From contig NZ_JAAAPO010000002.1 of the NCBI RefSeq assembly GCF_009909235.1, positions 124,001 through 188,000 of the forward strand: 64,000 nucleotides of DNA, in the 5' to 3' direction. The position numbers and the translations under genes are program-made. Positions 17,769-27,160 of the stretch are shown here, one piece after another. The DNA is from Novosphingobium ovatum. GTDB lineage: Bacteria > Pseudomonadota > Alphaproteobacteria > Sphingomonadales > Sphingomonadaceae. How positions within the stretch are numbered: the first letter of the stretch is position 1; each line of letters begins with the position of its first letter. The notes below the pieces were generated by a model. It was not told the DNA's origin and made no database searches. It saw only the letters and a program-made list of their open reading frames with translations.

Positions 17769-19594
17769 GCCTGCGAGCCCCCCTTGTCGATCTTCAGCCC
17801 CTTGCGGAAACGCTCGACCGCCTGCGGGTGGATCTGGATCGCCGCGCCACGCGGCAGGTCCAGCAGTTCGAACGGGCCGTAACGGATGCGCATCAACCGG
17901 CTGACCTGCAGGCCCAGATGCTCCAGCACACGGCGCACTTCGCGGTTCTTGCCCTCGGTCAGGGTCAGTTCGATCCACTGGTTGCGGCCGGTGCGGCGCT
18001 CCATGTTGGCGTCGATGCGGCTGTAACGCACGCCTTCGATTTCCACGCCCTCGATCAGCTCTTCCAACTGATCCTGGGTGATGTCGCCAAATGTGCGGGC
18101 GCGATAGGTGCGCGGGATGCCACTGGAAGGCAGCTCCATGGCGCGCTTCAACTCGCCATCATTGGTCAGCAGCAACAGGCCTTCGGTGTTGATGTCCAGA
18201 CGGCCGACCGGCATCACGCGCGGCGCGCCCTCGGGCAGGGCATTGCGCAGCGCGGTATAGATGGTCGGGCGACCGGCCGGATCACGCTCGGCGGTGATCA
18301 GACCGTCCGGCTTGTGAAAGGCATAGATCACCGTGGCTTCTGGCGCGCTGACGGGTTGATCATCGACGGTGATGTCCTTCAGGCTGGTCAGCAACAGCGC
18401 GGGGGTGTCGATCACCACCTCGCCCTGCTTGACCCGGCCTTCGGCAATCAGCCGCTCGACATCGCGGCGCGAGGCGATACCGGCGCGGGCCAGCAGCTTG
18501 GCGATGCGTTCGCCTTCCTCACCCTCGGCGCGCAAAGGGTTGGCGCTGTGGGTGATGGCGCGCGTGATGTTGCGGCGGGGCCGCTCGGTCAGGCGCTGGT
18601 TAGGCTGGGCATAGCCGTGGCCGGCGACGCGGCCCGGTCGCTCGGGGCCGTCGTTGCGGGGGCCGCGTTCGCCACGCACCGGCCGCTCGCCACGGGGCGC
18701 GCGCTCGGGCCGGTCATTGCGCTGGGGGCGGTCGTTGCGCTGGGGCCGTTCGGCCCGCTGCGGGCGGTCACCATGGGGCCGATCCGAGCGTTGCGGCCGG
18801 TCGCCATAGGGCCGGTCACCATAGGGGCGATCACCACGCGGGGCGCGATCCGGGCGCGGGCCACGGTCATCGCGCGGGCCACGCTCAGGCCGGGGGCCGC
18901 GATCGCCATAGGGACGCTCACCGGGGCGGCCATCACGCTGGGGGCGATCACCATAGGGGCGATCCGAGCGCTGGGGGCGATCGCCAAAGCCGCGCTGGGG
19001 ACGGTCACCCTGCGGGCGGTCGCCACGCGGCGCGCGGTCATCACGCACAGGGCGGTTTTCCCAAGGCGCGCGGATATCGCCGCGCGGGGCGCGCTCATCG
19101 CGGTCAAAGCGTTGCGGACGGCCGTCACGCTGCGGGCGATCACCATAGGGACGGGCAGGGCGTTCGCCGCGTTCGGCGCGATCCGGGCGCGGGCCGCGAT
19201 CGGGGCGATCGCCATAGGGGCGGGCAGGGCGCTCACCGCGTTCGGCGCGATCCGGGCGCGGGCCGCGATCGGGGCGATCGCCATAGGGGCGGGCAGGACG
19301 CTCACCGCGTTCGGGACGATCGCCACGGTCGGGGCGCGGCGGGCGCGGACCTTTGCCACGGGCCTCACGCGGGTCGCCCAGCCATTCGGCGCGGCGACGG
19401 TCAGCGTCGGTCATGGGCCGGTCACGGCCAGCGTTGCGGCCGCCACGCGCAGGCTTTTTGGCGGGGGCGTCACCGGCCGGCGCGTCCGAAGCGCGGGGCG
19501 AGCGGGTCAGCACTTTGCGCGGGGCATCACCACGCGCGGACGAAGAACGAGGGGGCCGCGAAGGGCCACGGGGCGTTTTGGGAGGAAGAGCCAT
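17765..19594 (-). CDS. rluB: rRNA pseudouridine synthase (RluB/RsuA family) with very long disordered N-terminus
   Basis: The C-terminal ~250 residues are a normal RluB/RsuA-type enzyme that makes pseudouridine in rRNA. They contain an S4 RNA-binding domain (RIAKLLARAGIASRRDVERLI, from about residue 360) and the catalytic GRLDINTEGLLLLTND, with the nucleophilic Asp near residue 467. The first ~350 residues are low complexity, dominated by Arg, Pro, Asp and Gly in repeats such as RPDRAERGERPARPYGD. They are probably disordered and strongly RNA-binding, and part is encoded by 69-bp tandem DNA repeats. Family members are usually 240-300 residues, though extensions are known in Proteobacteria. 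It overlaps rsmD by four bases. Confidence 0.92.
   Translation of the reverse strand: MALPPKTPRGPSRPPRSSSARGDAPRKVLTRSPRASDAPAGDAPAKKPARGGRNAGRDRPMTDADRRRAEWLGDPREARGKGPRPPRPDRGDRPERGERPARPYGDRPDRGPRPDRAERGERPARPYGDRPDRGPRPDRAERGERPARPYGDRPQRDGRPQRFDRDERAPRGDIRAPWENRPVRDDRAPRGDRPQGDRPQRGFGDRPQRSDRPYGDRPQRDGRPGERPYGDRGPRPERGPRDDRGPRPDRAPRGDRPYGDRPYGDRPQRSDRPHGDRPQRAERPQRNDRPQRNDRPERAPRGERPVRGERGPRNDGPERPGRVAGHGYAQPNQRLTERPRRNITRAITHSANPLRAEGEEGERIAKLLARAGIASRRDVERLIAEGRVKQGEVVIDTPALLLTSLKDITVDDQPVSAPEATVIYAFHKPDGLITAERDPAGRPTIYTALRNALPEGAPRVMPVGRLDINTEGLLLLTNDGELKRAMELPSSGIPRTYRARTFGDITQDQLEELIEGVEIEGVRYSRIDANMERRTGRNQWIELTLTEGKNREVRRVLEHLGLQVSRLMRIRYGPFELLDLPRGAAIQIHPQAVERFRKGLKIDKGGSQA
19144..19326. 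repeat. 69-bp tandem repeat coding for RluB N-terminal units
   Basis: Copies start at 19144, 19213 and 19282 with only a few base differences; the third is partial. The period is 23 codons, so each copy keeps frame and encodes one RGPRPDRAERGERPARPYGD-like unit. Looser versions continue over roughly 18640-19350. Confidence 0.85.
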
Positions 19595-19737
19595 GGCGGC
19601 CCCTTACGCGCAATACGGGCATCCGTCAAAATCTGGCGGGCGGGCGGCAAATTCTATGGGCATAAGCGTCTCGTTGGGGGATGGCCTTCGCGGCAATACC
19701 GGCTAGTCTGGCAACAAAGTGCAAAGGATCAAGACAC

Positions 19738-21456
19738 ATGGCCGCCACCGCCGCGACTGCTGCGACCACTGATCAGCCCGCCCCGGCGCCCCGCCCGCGG
19801 CCAAAGGGGCTGGCGCTCGTGCGTGTGGCGCTCTCCACGCGCAAATCGGCCTGCATGCTGGGTTTCGGCTTTTCCAGCGGGCTGCCTTTTGCGCTGCTGA
19901 TCGGCACGCTCAACGCCTGGCTGGGCGAGGTGGGGATCAAGCTGGCGACCATTGGCGTGCTGTCGTGGATCGGCCTGTCCTATTCGTTCAAATTCCTGTG
20001 GGCGCCGCTGGTCGATCGCCTGCCGCTGCCGGTGCTGGAGCGTCTGGGGCGGCGGCGCAGCTGGATCCTGCTGTGCCAGATCGTGCTGACGGCGGGGTTT
20101 GGCGGGCTGGCGCTGACCAATCCGGTGGCGGCGATCGGGCCGTTTGCGGTGCTGGCCTTCATCGCCGCCTTTGCCAGCGCAACACAGGATATCGCCATCG
20201 ACGCATGGCGCATCGACGTTGCCGATGAGCAATCCTCGGTCGAGCTGCTCTCGGCCATCTCACAGTTTGGCTATCGCATTGCGTCCATCGTGGGCGGCGC
20301 GCTGGCGCTGATGCTGGCCGCGCGGATGAGCTGGCCTGCCGTGTTCGCGTTGATGGCGGTGGTGATGGCGGCGATCATGCTGGTGACGCTGGCCGCGCCC
20401 GACACGCCGCGCGGTGAACTGGGCCAGTTGCACGAAACGCTGGGCGCGGTGGGCGAATTGCGCCCCAATGCCCGCGCGGCGCTGTTGTTTGTGGTGCTGG
20501 CCAGTTGGACCTGGGCGGTGGTGACGGTGGGCAGCTTCATGATCCGCGTGCTCAGCCCCGCGCCGGGCAGCGCCAAACCGCCCAGCGTGGCCGAATTTAC
20601 CAAGGGCAGCGGGCCGTGGATCGTGGTGGCGACGGTGGTGGTGCCCTTTGTCATGGCGGCCATCGCCAACGGGCTGAAGACGCGCGGGCGATACGTGTTG
20701 GCGCAGGCCGAAGGCGCGCCCTCGGCCGTGCGGGGCATTGCCAACCATGTGTACGCCGCGCTGGTGGCCCCCTTGGCCGAACTGGCGCAAAGGCTGGGCG
20801 CGGGCGTGGTGGTGGTGATGGGCTTCATCCTCACCTATGCGCTCTCGTATAATCTGTGGTCCAGCTTTGCCTTTCCGTTTTATCTCGATCACCTGCACTA
20901 TACCAAGGATCAGGTGGCATTCGCCTCCAAGATTTTCGGCATTTTCATGACGATGCTGGGGATCAGCCTGGGGGGATACCTGTTCGCGCGGCTGGGGCGG
21001 TTTCCGACTGTTCTGCTGGGCGCGATCCTGCCGGCGTTCGGCAATCTGCTCTATGCCGATCTGGCCGATGGCGGGCATGTGATCGACGCCTTTGCGCGAG
21101 TGACCGGGATTGGTTTTGTCGCTGACGCGTTGGGATCAGATCTGCGCATGACACGGCTGTTGCTGGCGATCTGCTATGAAAACATCGCCACCGGCATCGC
21201 GGGGACGGCCTTTGTCGCCTATGTCTCCAGCGTGGTGTCGCGCCGGTTCACCGCGATCCAATACGCGCTGTTGTCATCCCTGACGTTTCTGGTGGGCACA
21301 TTGGGGCGCGGTGTCGCGGGCGAGGCGTTTGACGCCTATGGCTATGGCCCGGTGTTTCGCGCGATGGCGCTGGCCGGCGTGGTCAGCGTGTCCTTCGTGG
21401 TGTTTGAATGGGCGCGCGTTGCCCGGATCGAGCGGCGCGCGGCCAAGCAGGCTTAA
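19738..21456 (+). CDS. ampG: AmpG-family muropeptide permease
   Basis: Inner-membrane MFS carrier that imports GlcNAc-anhydromuramyl peptides for cell-wall recycling. The 572 residues show AmpG hallmarks: GFSSGLPFAL near 45, KFLWAPLVDR (85-94), RRRSWILLCQ and QDIAIDAWRIDVAD (150-163). It is longer than the E. coli protein (491) because of extra hydrophilic sequence around residues 270-350, where another membrane pair may lie. The ATG at 19738 follows AAAGGA; the upstream ATG at 19681 adds a non-conserved leader. It diverges from the pseudouridine synthase gene and its stop codon overlaps that of folC. Confidence 0.9.
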   Translation: MAATAATAATTDQPAPAPRPRPKGLALVRVALSTRKSACMLGFGFSSGLPFALLIGTLNAWLGEVGIKLATIGVLSWIGLSYSFKFLWAPLVDRLPLPVLERLGRRRSWILLCQIVLTAGFGGLALTNPVAAIGPFAVLAFIAAFASATQDIAIDAWRIDVADEQSSVELLSAISQFGYRIASIVGGALALMLAARMSWPAVFALMAVVMAAIMLVTLAAPDTPRGELGQLHETLGAVGELRPNARAALLFVVLASWTWAVVTVGSFMIRVLSPAPGSAKPPSVAEFTKGSGPWIVVATVVVPFVMAAIANGLKTRGRYVLAQAEGAPSAVRGIANHVYAALVAPLAELAQRLGAGVVVVMGFILTYALSYNLWSSFAFPFYLDHLHYTKDQVAFASKIFGIFMTMLGISLGGYLFARLGRFPTVLLGAILPAFGNLLYADLADGGHVIDAFARVTGIGFVADALGSDLRMTRLLLAICYENIATGIAGTAFVAYVSSVVSRRFTAIQYALLSSLTFLVGTLGRGVAGEAFDAYGYGPVFRAMALAGVVSVSFVVFEWARVARIERRAAKQA

Positions 21457-22781
21457 TCCGGGAATTCCAGATTGCGGCGCAGCACGTCGCCCGCCAGATA
21501 AAGCGAGCCGCAGATCAGCACATCGCCCTGTTCGGGCAGGGCGGCGATGGCGGCTTCGACATCATCGCAGGGGCGTACAGGCAGCGGGGTGTGCGCGGCA
21601 AAATCCTCGGGCGTATGCGCGTCATGACCCGGCGCGGGCACGACCGAGACCGAGAGCAAACGATCCGTCAGCGGCGTGACAATCGCCGAAGGGTCCTTGT
21701 TCGCCAGCATGCCCATGATCAGATGCACCGGCGGGCGGGTGGCGAAATGGCGGGCGATGGCCGCGCCCGCATCAGGGTTGTGACCACCGTCCAGCCACAC
21801 TTCGCGCGTGGGATTGGCGCGGCGGGCCAGCGCGACCAGCGGGCCTTCGTTCAGCAATTGCAGGCGCGCGGGCCAGCGGGCGGCGCGGATGCCCTGTGCC
21901 ATCGCTTCTGGCGTTACCGTCAGGCGCGATTGCGCGCGCAACATGGCGACCGCCAGCGCGGCATTCTCGGCCTGATGGCGCCCGGCCAGCATCGGCAGCG
22001 GCAGGTCCAGCGTGCCGGCGGCATCGCGATAGGCGATGGTATCGCCAATCTGCGCCGACCAGTCACGCCCACGGCGCAGCCATGGCGCGCCCGATGCGGC
22101 CGTCAGCGCGGCGATCTGTTTCTCGGCACGGGGCGGGTAATCCAGCGTCACCAGCGGGGCGTGCGGCCGCGTGATCCCGGCCTTTTCCCAGGCGATGCGG
22201 GCCAGCGGGTCGGCAGGCGCGCCGTCTTCGGGGCGCAGCAGAAAGCCTTCGTGGTCAATGCCCAGCGTGGCGATGCCGGTGACCAGCGGGTCGGGGATGA
22301 CATTGGTCGCGTCCAGCCGCCCGCCCAAACCCACCTCGATCACGCAGGCGTCGGCGGGCGTCTCGGCAAAGGCGAGGAAGATCGCGGCGGTTGTCACCTC
22401 GAAGAAGGACGGCCCCAGATCGCCGCCCGCCTCATTGGCGTCCAGCACGCGGGCCAGCAGATCGGCCAGATGATCGTCGGATATCAGCGCCCCGTTCAGC
22501 CGGATGCGCTCGTTATAGCGGACCAGATGCGGCTTGGTGGCGGAATGGACGCTCAGCCCCTGCGCCTCCAGCATGTGGCGCAAATAGGTACAGGTGCTGC
22601 CCTTGCCATTGGTGCCCGCGACATGGAACACCGGGGGCAGGCGGCGCTGGGGATTGCCCAGGCGGTCCAGCAGCCCCTCGATGATCTCCAGCCCCAAACG
22701 GCCCTGCGGCACCGACAATGCGCCCAGTCGCGCCAGTTGCGCGGCCACGCGCGGGTGGTCGGAAATGGCAAAGTCCTTCAC
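21453..22781 (-). CDS. folC: Bifunctional dihydrofolate/folylpolyglutamate synthase FolC
   Basis: Adds glutamate to dihydropteroate and to folates. The 442 residues have the Mur-ligase fold signature: P-loop AGTNGKGSTCTYL (55-67), SPHLVRYNERI-like sequence KPHLVRYNERI, and GLGGRLDATN. The C-terminal domain has the expected DGGHNPDAG. The start is the GTG at 22781, giving MKDFAISDHPRV, with GGGTGG upstream. It is the last gene of the row trpB-trpA-accD-folC, the common alphaproteobacterial order, and meets ampG tail to tail. Confidence 0.95.
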   Translation of the reverse strand: MKDFAISDHPRVAAQLARLGALSVPQGRLGLEIIEGLLDRLGNPQRRLPPVFHVAGTNGKGSTCTYLRHMLEAQGLSVHSATKPHLVRYNERIRLNGALISDDHLADLLARVLDANEAGGDLGPSFFEVTTAAIFLAFAETPADACVIEVGLGGRLDATNVIPDPLVTGIATLGIDHEGFLLRPEDGAPADPLARIAWEKAGITRPHAPLVTLDYPPRAEKQIAALTAASGAPWLRRGRDWSAQIGDTIAYRDAAGTLDLPLPMLAGRHQAENAALAVAMLRAQSRLTVTPEAMAQGIRAARWPARLQLLNEGPLVALARRANPTREVWLDGGHNPDAGAAIARHFATRPPVHLIMGMLANKDPSAIVTPLTDRLLSVSVVPAPGHDAHTPEDFAAHTPLPVRPCDDVEAAIAALPEQGDVLICGSLYLAGDVLRRNLEFPD

Positions 22782-22803
22782 CGCACCACCCTTGTCTGCG
22801 TCC

Positions 22804-23664
22804 TCAGGCGGCCCTGGCCGGGGTCAGGTAACCCAGCACCGTGGCCAGCGTTGCCTTCAGGTCGTGGCGCTTGACCACCATGTCGACCATGCCATGCGCG
22901 TGCAGATATTCGGCGCGCTGGAACCCTTCGGGCAGCTTTTCGCGGATGGTGTCCTGAATGACGCGCTGCCCGGCAAAGCCGATCAGACAGCCCGGTTCGG
23001 CAATATGCACATCGCCCAGCATCGCATAGGACGCCGTCACGCCGCCGGTCGTCGGATCGGTCAGAACGACGATATAGGGCAGGCCTGCCGCGTTCAGGCG
23101 ACGCACCGCAACGGTGGTCTTGGGCATCTGCATCAGCGAGAGGATGCCCTCCTGCATGCGCGCGCCACCAGCGGCGGTGACGATGACATAGCCGCATTTT
23201 TCCTTGAGCGCGCGTTCGGCGCCCGCGACAAAGGCCGCGCCCACCGCCATGCCCATCGATCCACCCATGAAGTGGAAGTCCTGCACGCCCAGCACCACCT
23301 TGATGCCCTCGACCGTGCCGACCGCGTTGGTCAGCGCGTCAGGGTGCGGGTTGGCCGCGCGCGCCGCCTTCATCCGCGCCGGATAAGGCTTGGAGTCGCG
23401 GAATTTCAGCGGGTCTTCCTTGACCTTGGGCGTGGGCAGGACGGTAAAACCGGTGTCCAGCAGATGCGCCATGCGGGCGTCCGTGCCAATGCGGCCATGG
23501 TGTTCACACCGGGGGCAAACCGACAGATTTGCCTCATATTCCTTGGTGAACAGCATCTCGCCACAGTTGCGGCACTTCACCCACAGGTTGTCGGGGGTGC
23601 TGTCTTCCTCTTTCTTGGTGCCAAGCGAGGAGAGCGAATTGCGAACTTTGTTGAGCCAGCTCAT
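22804..23664 (-). CDS. accD: Acetyl-CoA carboxylase carboxyltransferase subunit beta
   Basis: With AccA, transfers the carboxyl group from biotin to acetyl-CoA, the committed step of fatty acid synthesis. The 286 residues begin MSWLNKVRN. The N-terminal zinc ribbon uses Cys31, Cys34, Cys50 and Cys53. The crotonase-fold domain shows [17 protein letters not shown] and [12 protein letters not shown]. The ATG overlaps the trpA stop (ATGA), so it is translationally coupled to the tryptophan genes. The trpA-accD-folC order is usual in alphaproteobacteria. Confidence 0.97.
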   Translation of the reverse strand: MSWLNKVRNSLSSLGTKKEEDSTPDNLWVKCRNCGEMLFTKEYEANLSVCPRCEHHGRIGTDARMAHLLDTGFTVLPTPKVKEDPLKFRDSKPYPARMKAARAANPHPDALTNAVGTVEGIKVVLGVQDFHFMGGSMGMAVGAAFVAGAERALKEKCGYVIVTAAGGARMQEGILSLMQMPKTTVAVRRLNAAGLPYIVVLTDPTTGGVTASYAMLGDVHIAEPGCLIGFAGQRVIQDTIREKLPEGFQRAEYLHAHGMVDMVVKRHDLKATLATVLGYLTPARAA

Positions 23665-24461
23665 GCGGTTGCCTTAGCGCCATGAACGGCGTCTGCCAAG
23701 GCGGCGGTGAGCGCGCGCACAGGTTCTGCCGCATCGGCGCCATGCGTGGCAACCAGATCAACCAGCGCGCTGCCCACCACCACGCCATCGGCATGGGCGG
23801 CAAAGGCGGCGGCCTGATCGGGTGTGCGCACGCCAAAGCCGACGACGACCGGGATGTCGGTGGCCGATTTGATGCGGTCCATGGCGTCCTTGATCGAATC
23901 GACGGCGGCCTGCTGCTTGCCCGTCACGCCCGCGACCGAGACGTAATACAGGAAGCCCGACGAACCGTTCAGCACCGCGGGCAAACGCGCCGTGTCAGTG
24001 GTGGGGGTGGCCAGGCGGATGAAGTCCACGCCCGCCGCGCGCAGGGCAGGACCGATTTCGCTGTCTTCCTCGGAGGGGATGTCGACGCAGATGATGCCAT
24101 CGACGCCCGCATCCTGACATTGCGCGGCAAACCATTCCGGCCCGCGCGCGATCATCGGATTGGCATAGCCCATCAGCACCAGCGGCACATCGGGGTGCCG
24201 GGCGCGGAACGCCTTGGCGATGGCAAAGATCGTGGCGGTCTTGGTACCGGCGGCCAGCGCGCGCAGATTGGCGGCCTGAATCGCCGGGCCATCGGCCATG
24301 GGGTCGGTGAACGGCATGCCCAGCTCGATCACATCGGCGCCACCGGCCACCAGCGCGTCCAGAATGGCGGGCGTGGCGTCCGGCGTGGGATCACCCCCGG
24401 TGACAAAGGTCACAAGGGCAGGGCGGCCTTTGGCAAAGGCGGCGGAAAGACGGGCGCTCAC
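23661..24461 (-). CDS. trpA: Tryptophan synthase alpha chain
   Basis: Cleaves indole-3-glycerol phosphate to indole and passes it to TrpB. The 266 residues contain the catalytic Glu46 ([11 protein letters not shown]) and Asp57 (MADGPAIQ), and the phosphate-binding GFGVRTPDQ near the C-terminus. The GTG start overlaps the trpB stop codon (GTGA), and the stop overlaps the accD ATG, so all three are coupled. The beginning [25 protein letters not shown] is as expected for the family. Confidence 0.97.
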   Translation of the reverse strand: MSARLSAAFAKGRPALVTFVTGGDPTPDATPAILDALVAGGADVIELGMPFTDPMADGPAIQAANLRALAAGTKTATIFAIAKAFRARHPDVPLVLMGYANPMIARGPEWFAAQCQDAGVDGIICVDIPSEEDSEIGPALRAAGVDFIRLATPTTDTARLPAVLNGSSGFLYYVSVAGVTGKQQAAVDSIKDAMDRIKSATDIPVVVGFGVRTPDQAAAFAAHADGVVVGSALVDLVATHGADAAEPVRALTAALADAVHGAKATA

Positions 24462-25678
24462 AGTTCCACCCCCAGCTTGTCGGCAATGGTGAAGATGTCC
24501 TTGTCGCCGCGGCCGGACAGGTTGACGATGATGATCTTGTCCTTGTCCATTTGCGGGGCCAGCTTGGGCAGGGCGGCCAGCGCGTGGGCCGATTCCAGCG
24601 CCGGGATGATGCCCTCCAGCGAACAGCACAGCTGGAACGCCTCGACCGCTTCATCGTCGTTCACCGGCAGATATTTCACCCGCCCGATCTCGTGCAGCCA
24701 GCTATGCTCCGGCCCGATGCCGGGGTAATCCAGACCGGCGCTGATCGAATGCGCCTCGGTGATCTGGCCGTCCTCGTCCTGCAACAGATAGGTCTTATTG
24801 CCATGCAGGATGCCCGGCTTGCCCCCGGTCAGCGATGCGGCGTGGGCATTGGTATCAACGCCATGGCCACCGGCCTCGATCCCGACCATCGCCACATCGG
24901 CGTCATCCAGAAACGGATGGAACAGGCCGATGGCGTTGCTGCCACCGCCCACCGGCGCGATCAGCATATCGGGCAGGCGGCCCGTGCGCGCCAGCATCTG
25001 GGCGCGGGCTTCGCGGCCGATCACGCTTTGGAAATCGCGGACCAGTTCGGGATAGGGGTGCGGGCCGGCGGCGGTGCCGATGATGTAGAACGTGTCATGC
25101 ACGTTCGCCACCCAATGGCGCAGCGCCTCGTTCATCGCGTCCTTCAGCGTGGCAGCGCCGCTGGTGACAGGCACCACCTCGGCGCCCAACAGCTTCATGC
25201 GGAAGACGTTGGGCTGTTGGCGGGCGACGTCGGTCGCGCCCATGAAGATCGTGCAGGACAGGCCAAAGCGGGCGCAGACGGTGGCGGTGGCCACGCCATG
25301 CTGGCCCGCGCCGGTTTCGGCGATGATCTTGGTCTTGCCCATGCGGATCGCCAGCAGGATCTGGCCGATGCAATTGTTGATCTTGTGCGCGCCGGTGTGG
25401 TTCAGCTCCTCGCGCTTGAACCAGATCTGCGCGCCGCCCCAATGCTCCGTCAGGCGGGGCGCGAAATACAGCGGGCTGGGACGGCCCACGTAATGCTCCA
25501 GCAGATCCTCGAACTCGGCCTTGAAGGCGGGGTCGGCCTTGGCGGCCTTGTACTCGCGCTCCAGATCCAGGATCAGCGGCATCAGCGTTTCGGCGACATA
25601 GCGCCCGCCGAACTGACCGAAGTGGCCATTTTCGTCCGGCAGATTGCGCAGCGAATTGGGAGCAAGGGGTGCGTTCAT
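24458..25678 (-). CDS. trpB: Tryptophan synthase beta chain
   Basis: PLP enzyme joining indole and serine to make tryptophan. The 406 residues include [12 protein letters not shown], the PLP lysine Lys99 in [20 protein letters not shown], the phosphate-cradling GGGSNAIG and the C-terminal SGRGDKD. It is the first gene of the trpB-trpA-accD-folC row. No clear ribosome site precedes the ATG. trpF is nearby on the same strand, but an outer-membrane-type gene on the opposite strand separates them. Confidence 0.97.
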   Translation of the reverse strand: MNAPLAPNSLRNLPDENGHFGQFGGRYVAETLMPLILDLEREYKAAKADPAFKAEFEDLLEHYVGRPSPLYFAPRLTEHWGGAQIWFKREELNHTGAHKINNCIGQILLAIRMGKTKIIAETGAGQHGVATATVCARFGLSCTIFMGATDVARQQPNVFRMKLLGAEVVPVTSGAATLKDAMNEALRHWVANVHDTFYIIGTAAGPHPYPELVRDFQSVIGREARAQMLARTGRLPDMLIAPVGGGSNAIGLFHPFLDDADVAMVGIEAGGHGVDTNAHAASLTGGKPGILHGNKTYLLQDEDGQITEAHSISAGLDYPGIGPEHSWLHEIGRVKYLPVNDDEAVEAFQLCCSLEGIIPALESAHALAALPKLAPQMDKDKIIIVNLSGRGDKDIFTIADKLGVEL

Positions 25679-25980
25679 GATGGGTCAAGCGCCTGCCACG
25701 CCCGCGCGCCGCTGTCCAGAGGATGCGCGCATGTCCCATGGGGCGAATTATGCCTTTGGTCAGGGGCGGGAGGGCGGCATCGGTCTGTCGCGCCCACGCC
25801 ACGGCGTACCTTTGACGACAATTAAGGCGTGGGCTGCCGCAATCGCGGTTTGCCGCGGGGTTGCGTCATAACCTGAAAGGTTTCTGACAATCGCCTGAAA
25901 ATCGGGTTCATTTTCCCGACAGGCGGTGGCGCGCAATCCGGTTGTCGGGTGCTGAACCCCACAGCAACACGGAGATTTCT
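25679..25980. other. Divergent intergenic region between trpB and outer-membrane protein gene
   Basis: About 300 bases that must hold promoters for both directions. I see a dyad, CCCGACA (25915-25921) with TGTCGGG (25943-25949), just before the plus-strand gene. No promoter is convincing: the best plus-strand candidate, TTGCGT with GACAAT, has a 19-base spacer. I found no tryptophan-rich leader peptide for trpB. Confidence 0.4.
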
Positions 25981-26451
25981 ATGCGTCTGGTTCTTCTCAC
26001 GCTCGGCCTGTCGATGGCGGCGGCCACGCCTGCCCTTGCCCAAAGCGGCAGCGGGGAATACGGGGCACGCGCCGAAGTGCGCAGCGGCCTTGGCTGGCAG
26101 GATGGGCAAAGTGCGCAAGCCACCCTGGGTGCGGCAATTGGCTATGACTTTGCCACGGGCGGCGGCACCTTTGTCGGTGTCGAACAGTCGGTGGACAAGG
26201 TGCTGACCAGTCAGGACAAGACTCGCTTTGCCACCACCGCGCGCTTTGGCACGGCCCTTACGCCCAAGGACAAGGTCTATGGCCTGGCCGGCTACCAGTA
26301 TGGCGTGGGCCCCAATGCCACGCAGGTGGGTGCGGGTGTCGAGCACAATTTCGGCCCGGTCTATGGCAAGGTCGAATATCGCCACAATTTCAGTGAGGAT
26401 CAGGCCCGCGACAGCAACGCCGCCCTTGTCGGCTTTGGCGTGCGGTTCTGA
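25981..26451 (+). CDS. Small outer-membrane beta-barrel (opacity/porin-like) protein
   Basis: A 156-residue exported protein. The signal peptide is clear (MRLVLLTLGLSMAAATPALA, cut about residue 20). The mature part alternates polar and hydrophobic residues (GAAIGYDF, TFVGVEQSV, VYGLAGYQYGVG, GAGVEHNFG) and ends in aromatic FGVRF, the terminal Phe expected of barrels inserted by BAM. The size suits an 8-strand OmpA/Opa-like barrel. GGAGA lies 6 bases before the ATG. A hairpin follows the stop. Specific function unknown. Confidence 0.8.
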   Translation: MRLVLLTLGLSMAAATPALAQSGSGEYGARAEVRSGLGWQDGQSAQATLGAAIGYDFATGGGTFVGVEQSVDKVLTSQDKTRFATTARFGTALTPKDKVYGLAGYQYGVGPNATQVGAGVEHNFGPVYGKVEYRHNFSEDQARDSNAALVGFGVRF

Positions 26452-26472
26452 CCTCTAACCGATCCCTCCCGG

Positions 26473-26506
26473 CAAAGGGGTGGTGGGCTTGCCTGCCACC
26501 CCTTTG
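26473..26506. terminator. Hairpin between convergent omp-like gene and trpF
   Basis: CAAAGGGGTGG pairs perfectly with CCACCCCTTTG around a 12-base loop. There is no long T-run on the plus side. Its place between convergent genes suggests a bidirectional terminator. Confidence 0.6.
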
Positions 26507-26511
26507 TGGCG

Positions 26512-27150
26512 TCAGGATTCCCGCGCGGCGCGGCAGAATTGGGCGATTTTGGCCGCGTCCTTGATCCCGCGCCCGCTTTCCACGCCAGACGAGACATCGA
26601 CGAAATCGGCGCCGGTGATGCGGATGGCTTCGGCCACATTGGTCGCGTCCAGCCCTCCGGCCAAAATCCACGGTAAGGGGTGGCGGCGACCAGCCAACAA
26701 GCTCCAGTCGATGCGCAGCCCTGTGCCGCCCCGCAGGTCGTGGTCTTCGGGCGGCTTAGCATCATATAAAACGCGATCGACGGCTCTAGCATAAATGTTG
26801 GCTTGGTTCAGACTTTCCCTGATGCCAATCGCCTTCCAAGTTTCCAGTCCATGCCGACTACGAATTTGTTCGGCCTGTTTATTGCTTTCTGTCCCATGCA
26901 ATTGGATCACGTCCAGCGCCACAACGTTGCACGCATGGGTCAGGAAATCACCTGCAGGATTAACAAACAGCCCCACGACCTTGGCCCGGCCCGCCACATG
27001 CGCGGCCAGCGCGGCGGCCTGTTCCACGCTGACATTGCGCGGGCTTTTGGGAAAGAACACCAGCCCGACATGGGTCGCGCCAGCCGCCAGCGCGGCATCG
27101 ACGCCCGCCCTGTCCGACAGGCCGCAAATCTTGATCGCCATCTTGGTCAT
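26512..27150 (-). CDS. trpF: Phosphoribosylanthranilate isomerase
   Basis: Third step of tryptophan synthesis, an Amadori rearrangement on a TIM barrel. The 212 residues have the N-terminal IKICGL with the catalytic Cys, GLVFFPKSPRNV, DVIQLHG with the catalytic Asp, LAGGLDATNV and a C-terminal DVSSGVE. The ATG at 27150 is chosen over one three codons downstream because of the AAGGG upstream. Ten bases separate it from the acetyltransferase gene, and pyrF follows at once, so pyrF - acetyltransferase - trpF are likely one transcript. Confidence 0.96.
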   Translation of the reverse strand: MTKMAIKICGLSDRAGVDAALAAGATHVGLVFFPKSPRNVSVEQAAALAAHVAGRAKVVGLFVNPAGDFLTHACNVVALDVIQLHGTESNKQAEQIRSRHGLETWKAIGIRESLNQANIYARAVDRVLYDAKPPEDHDLRGGTGLRIDWSLLAGRRHPLPWILAGGLDATNVAEAIRITGADFVDVSSGVESGRGIKDAAKIAQFCRAARES

Positions 27151-27160
27151 GCCCGCGCCC

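Noticed and set aside
17828-19900. Long antisense frame with GAITIGAIRALGAI-like repeats over the pseudouridine synthase gene
   Set aside because: The repeats are the mirror of the Arg/Asp-rich coding repeats. No start signal or domain; hydrophobic look is an artefact.
26473-26506. trp attenuator upstream of trpF or trpB
   Set aside because: The hairpin is downstream of both trpF and the omp-like gene, and no Trp-codon leader peptide is present near trpB.
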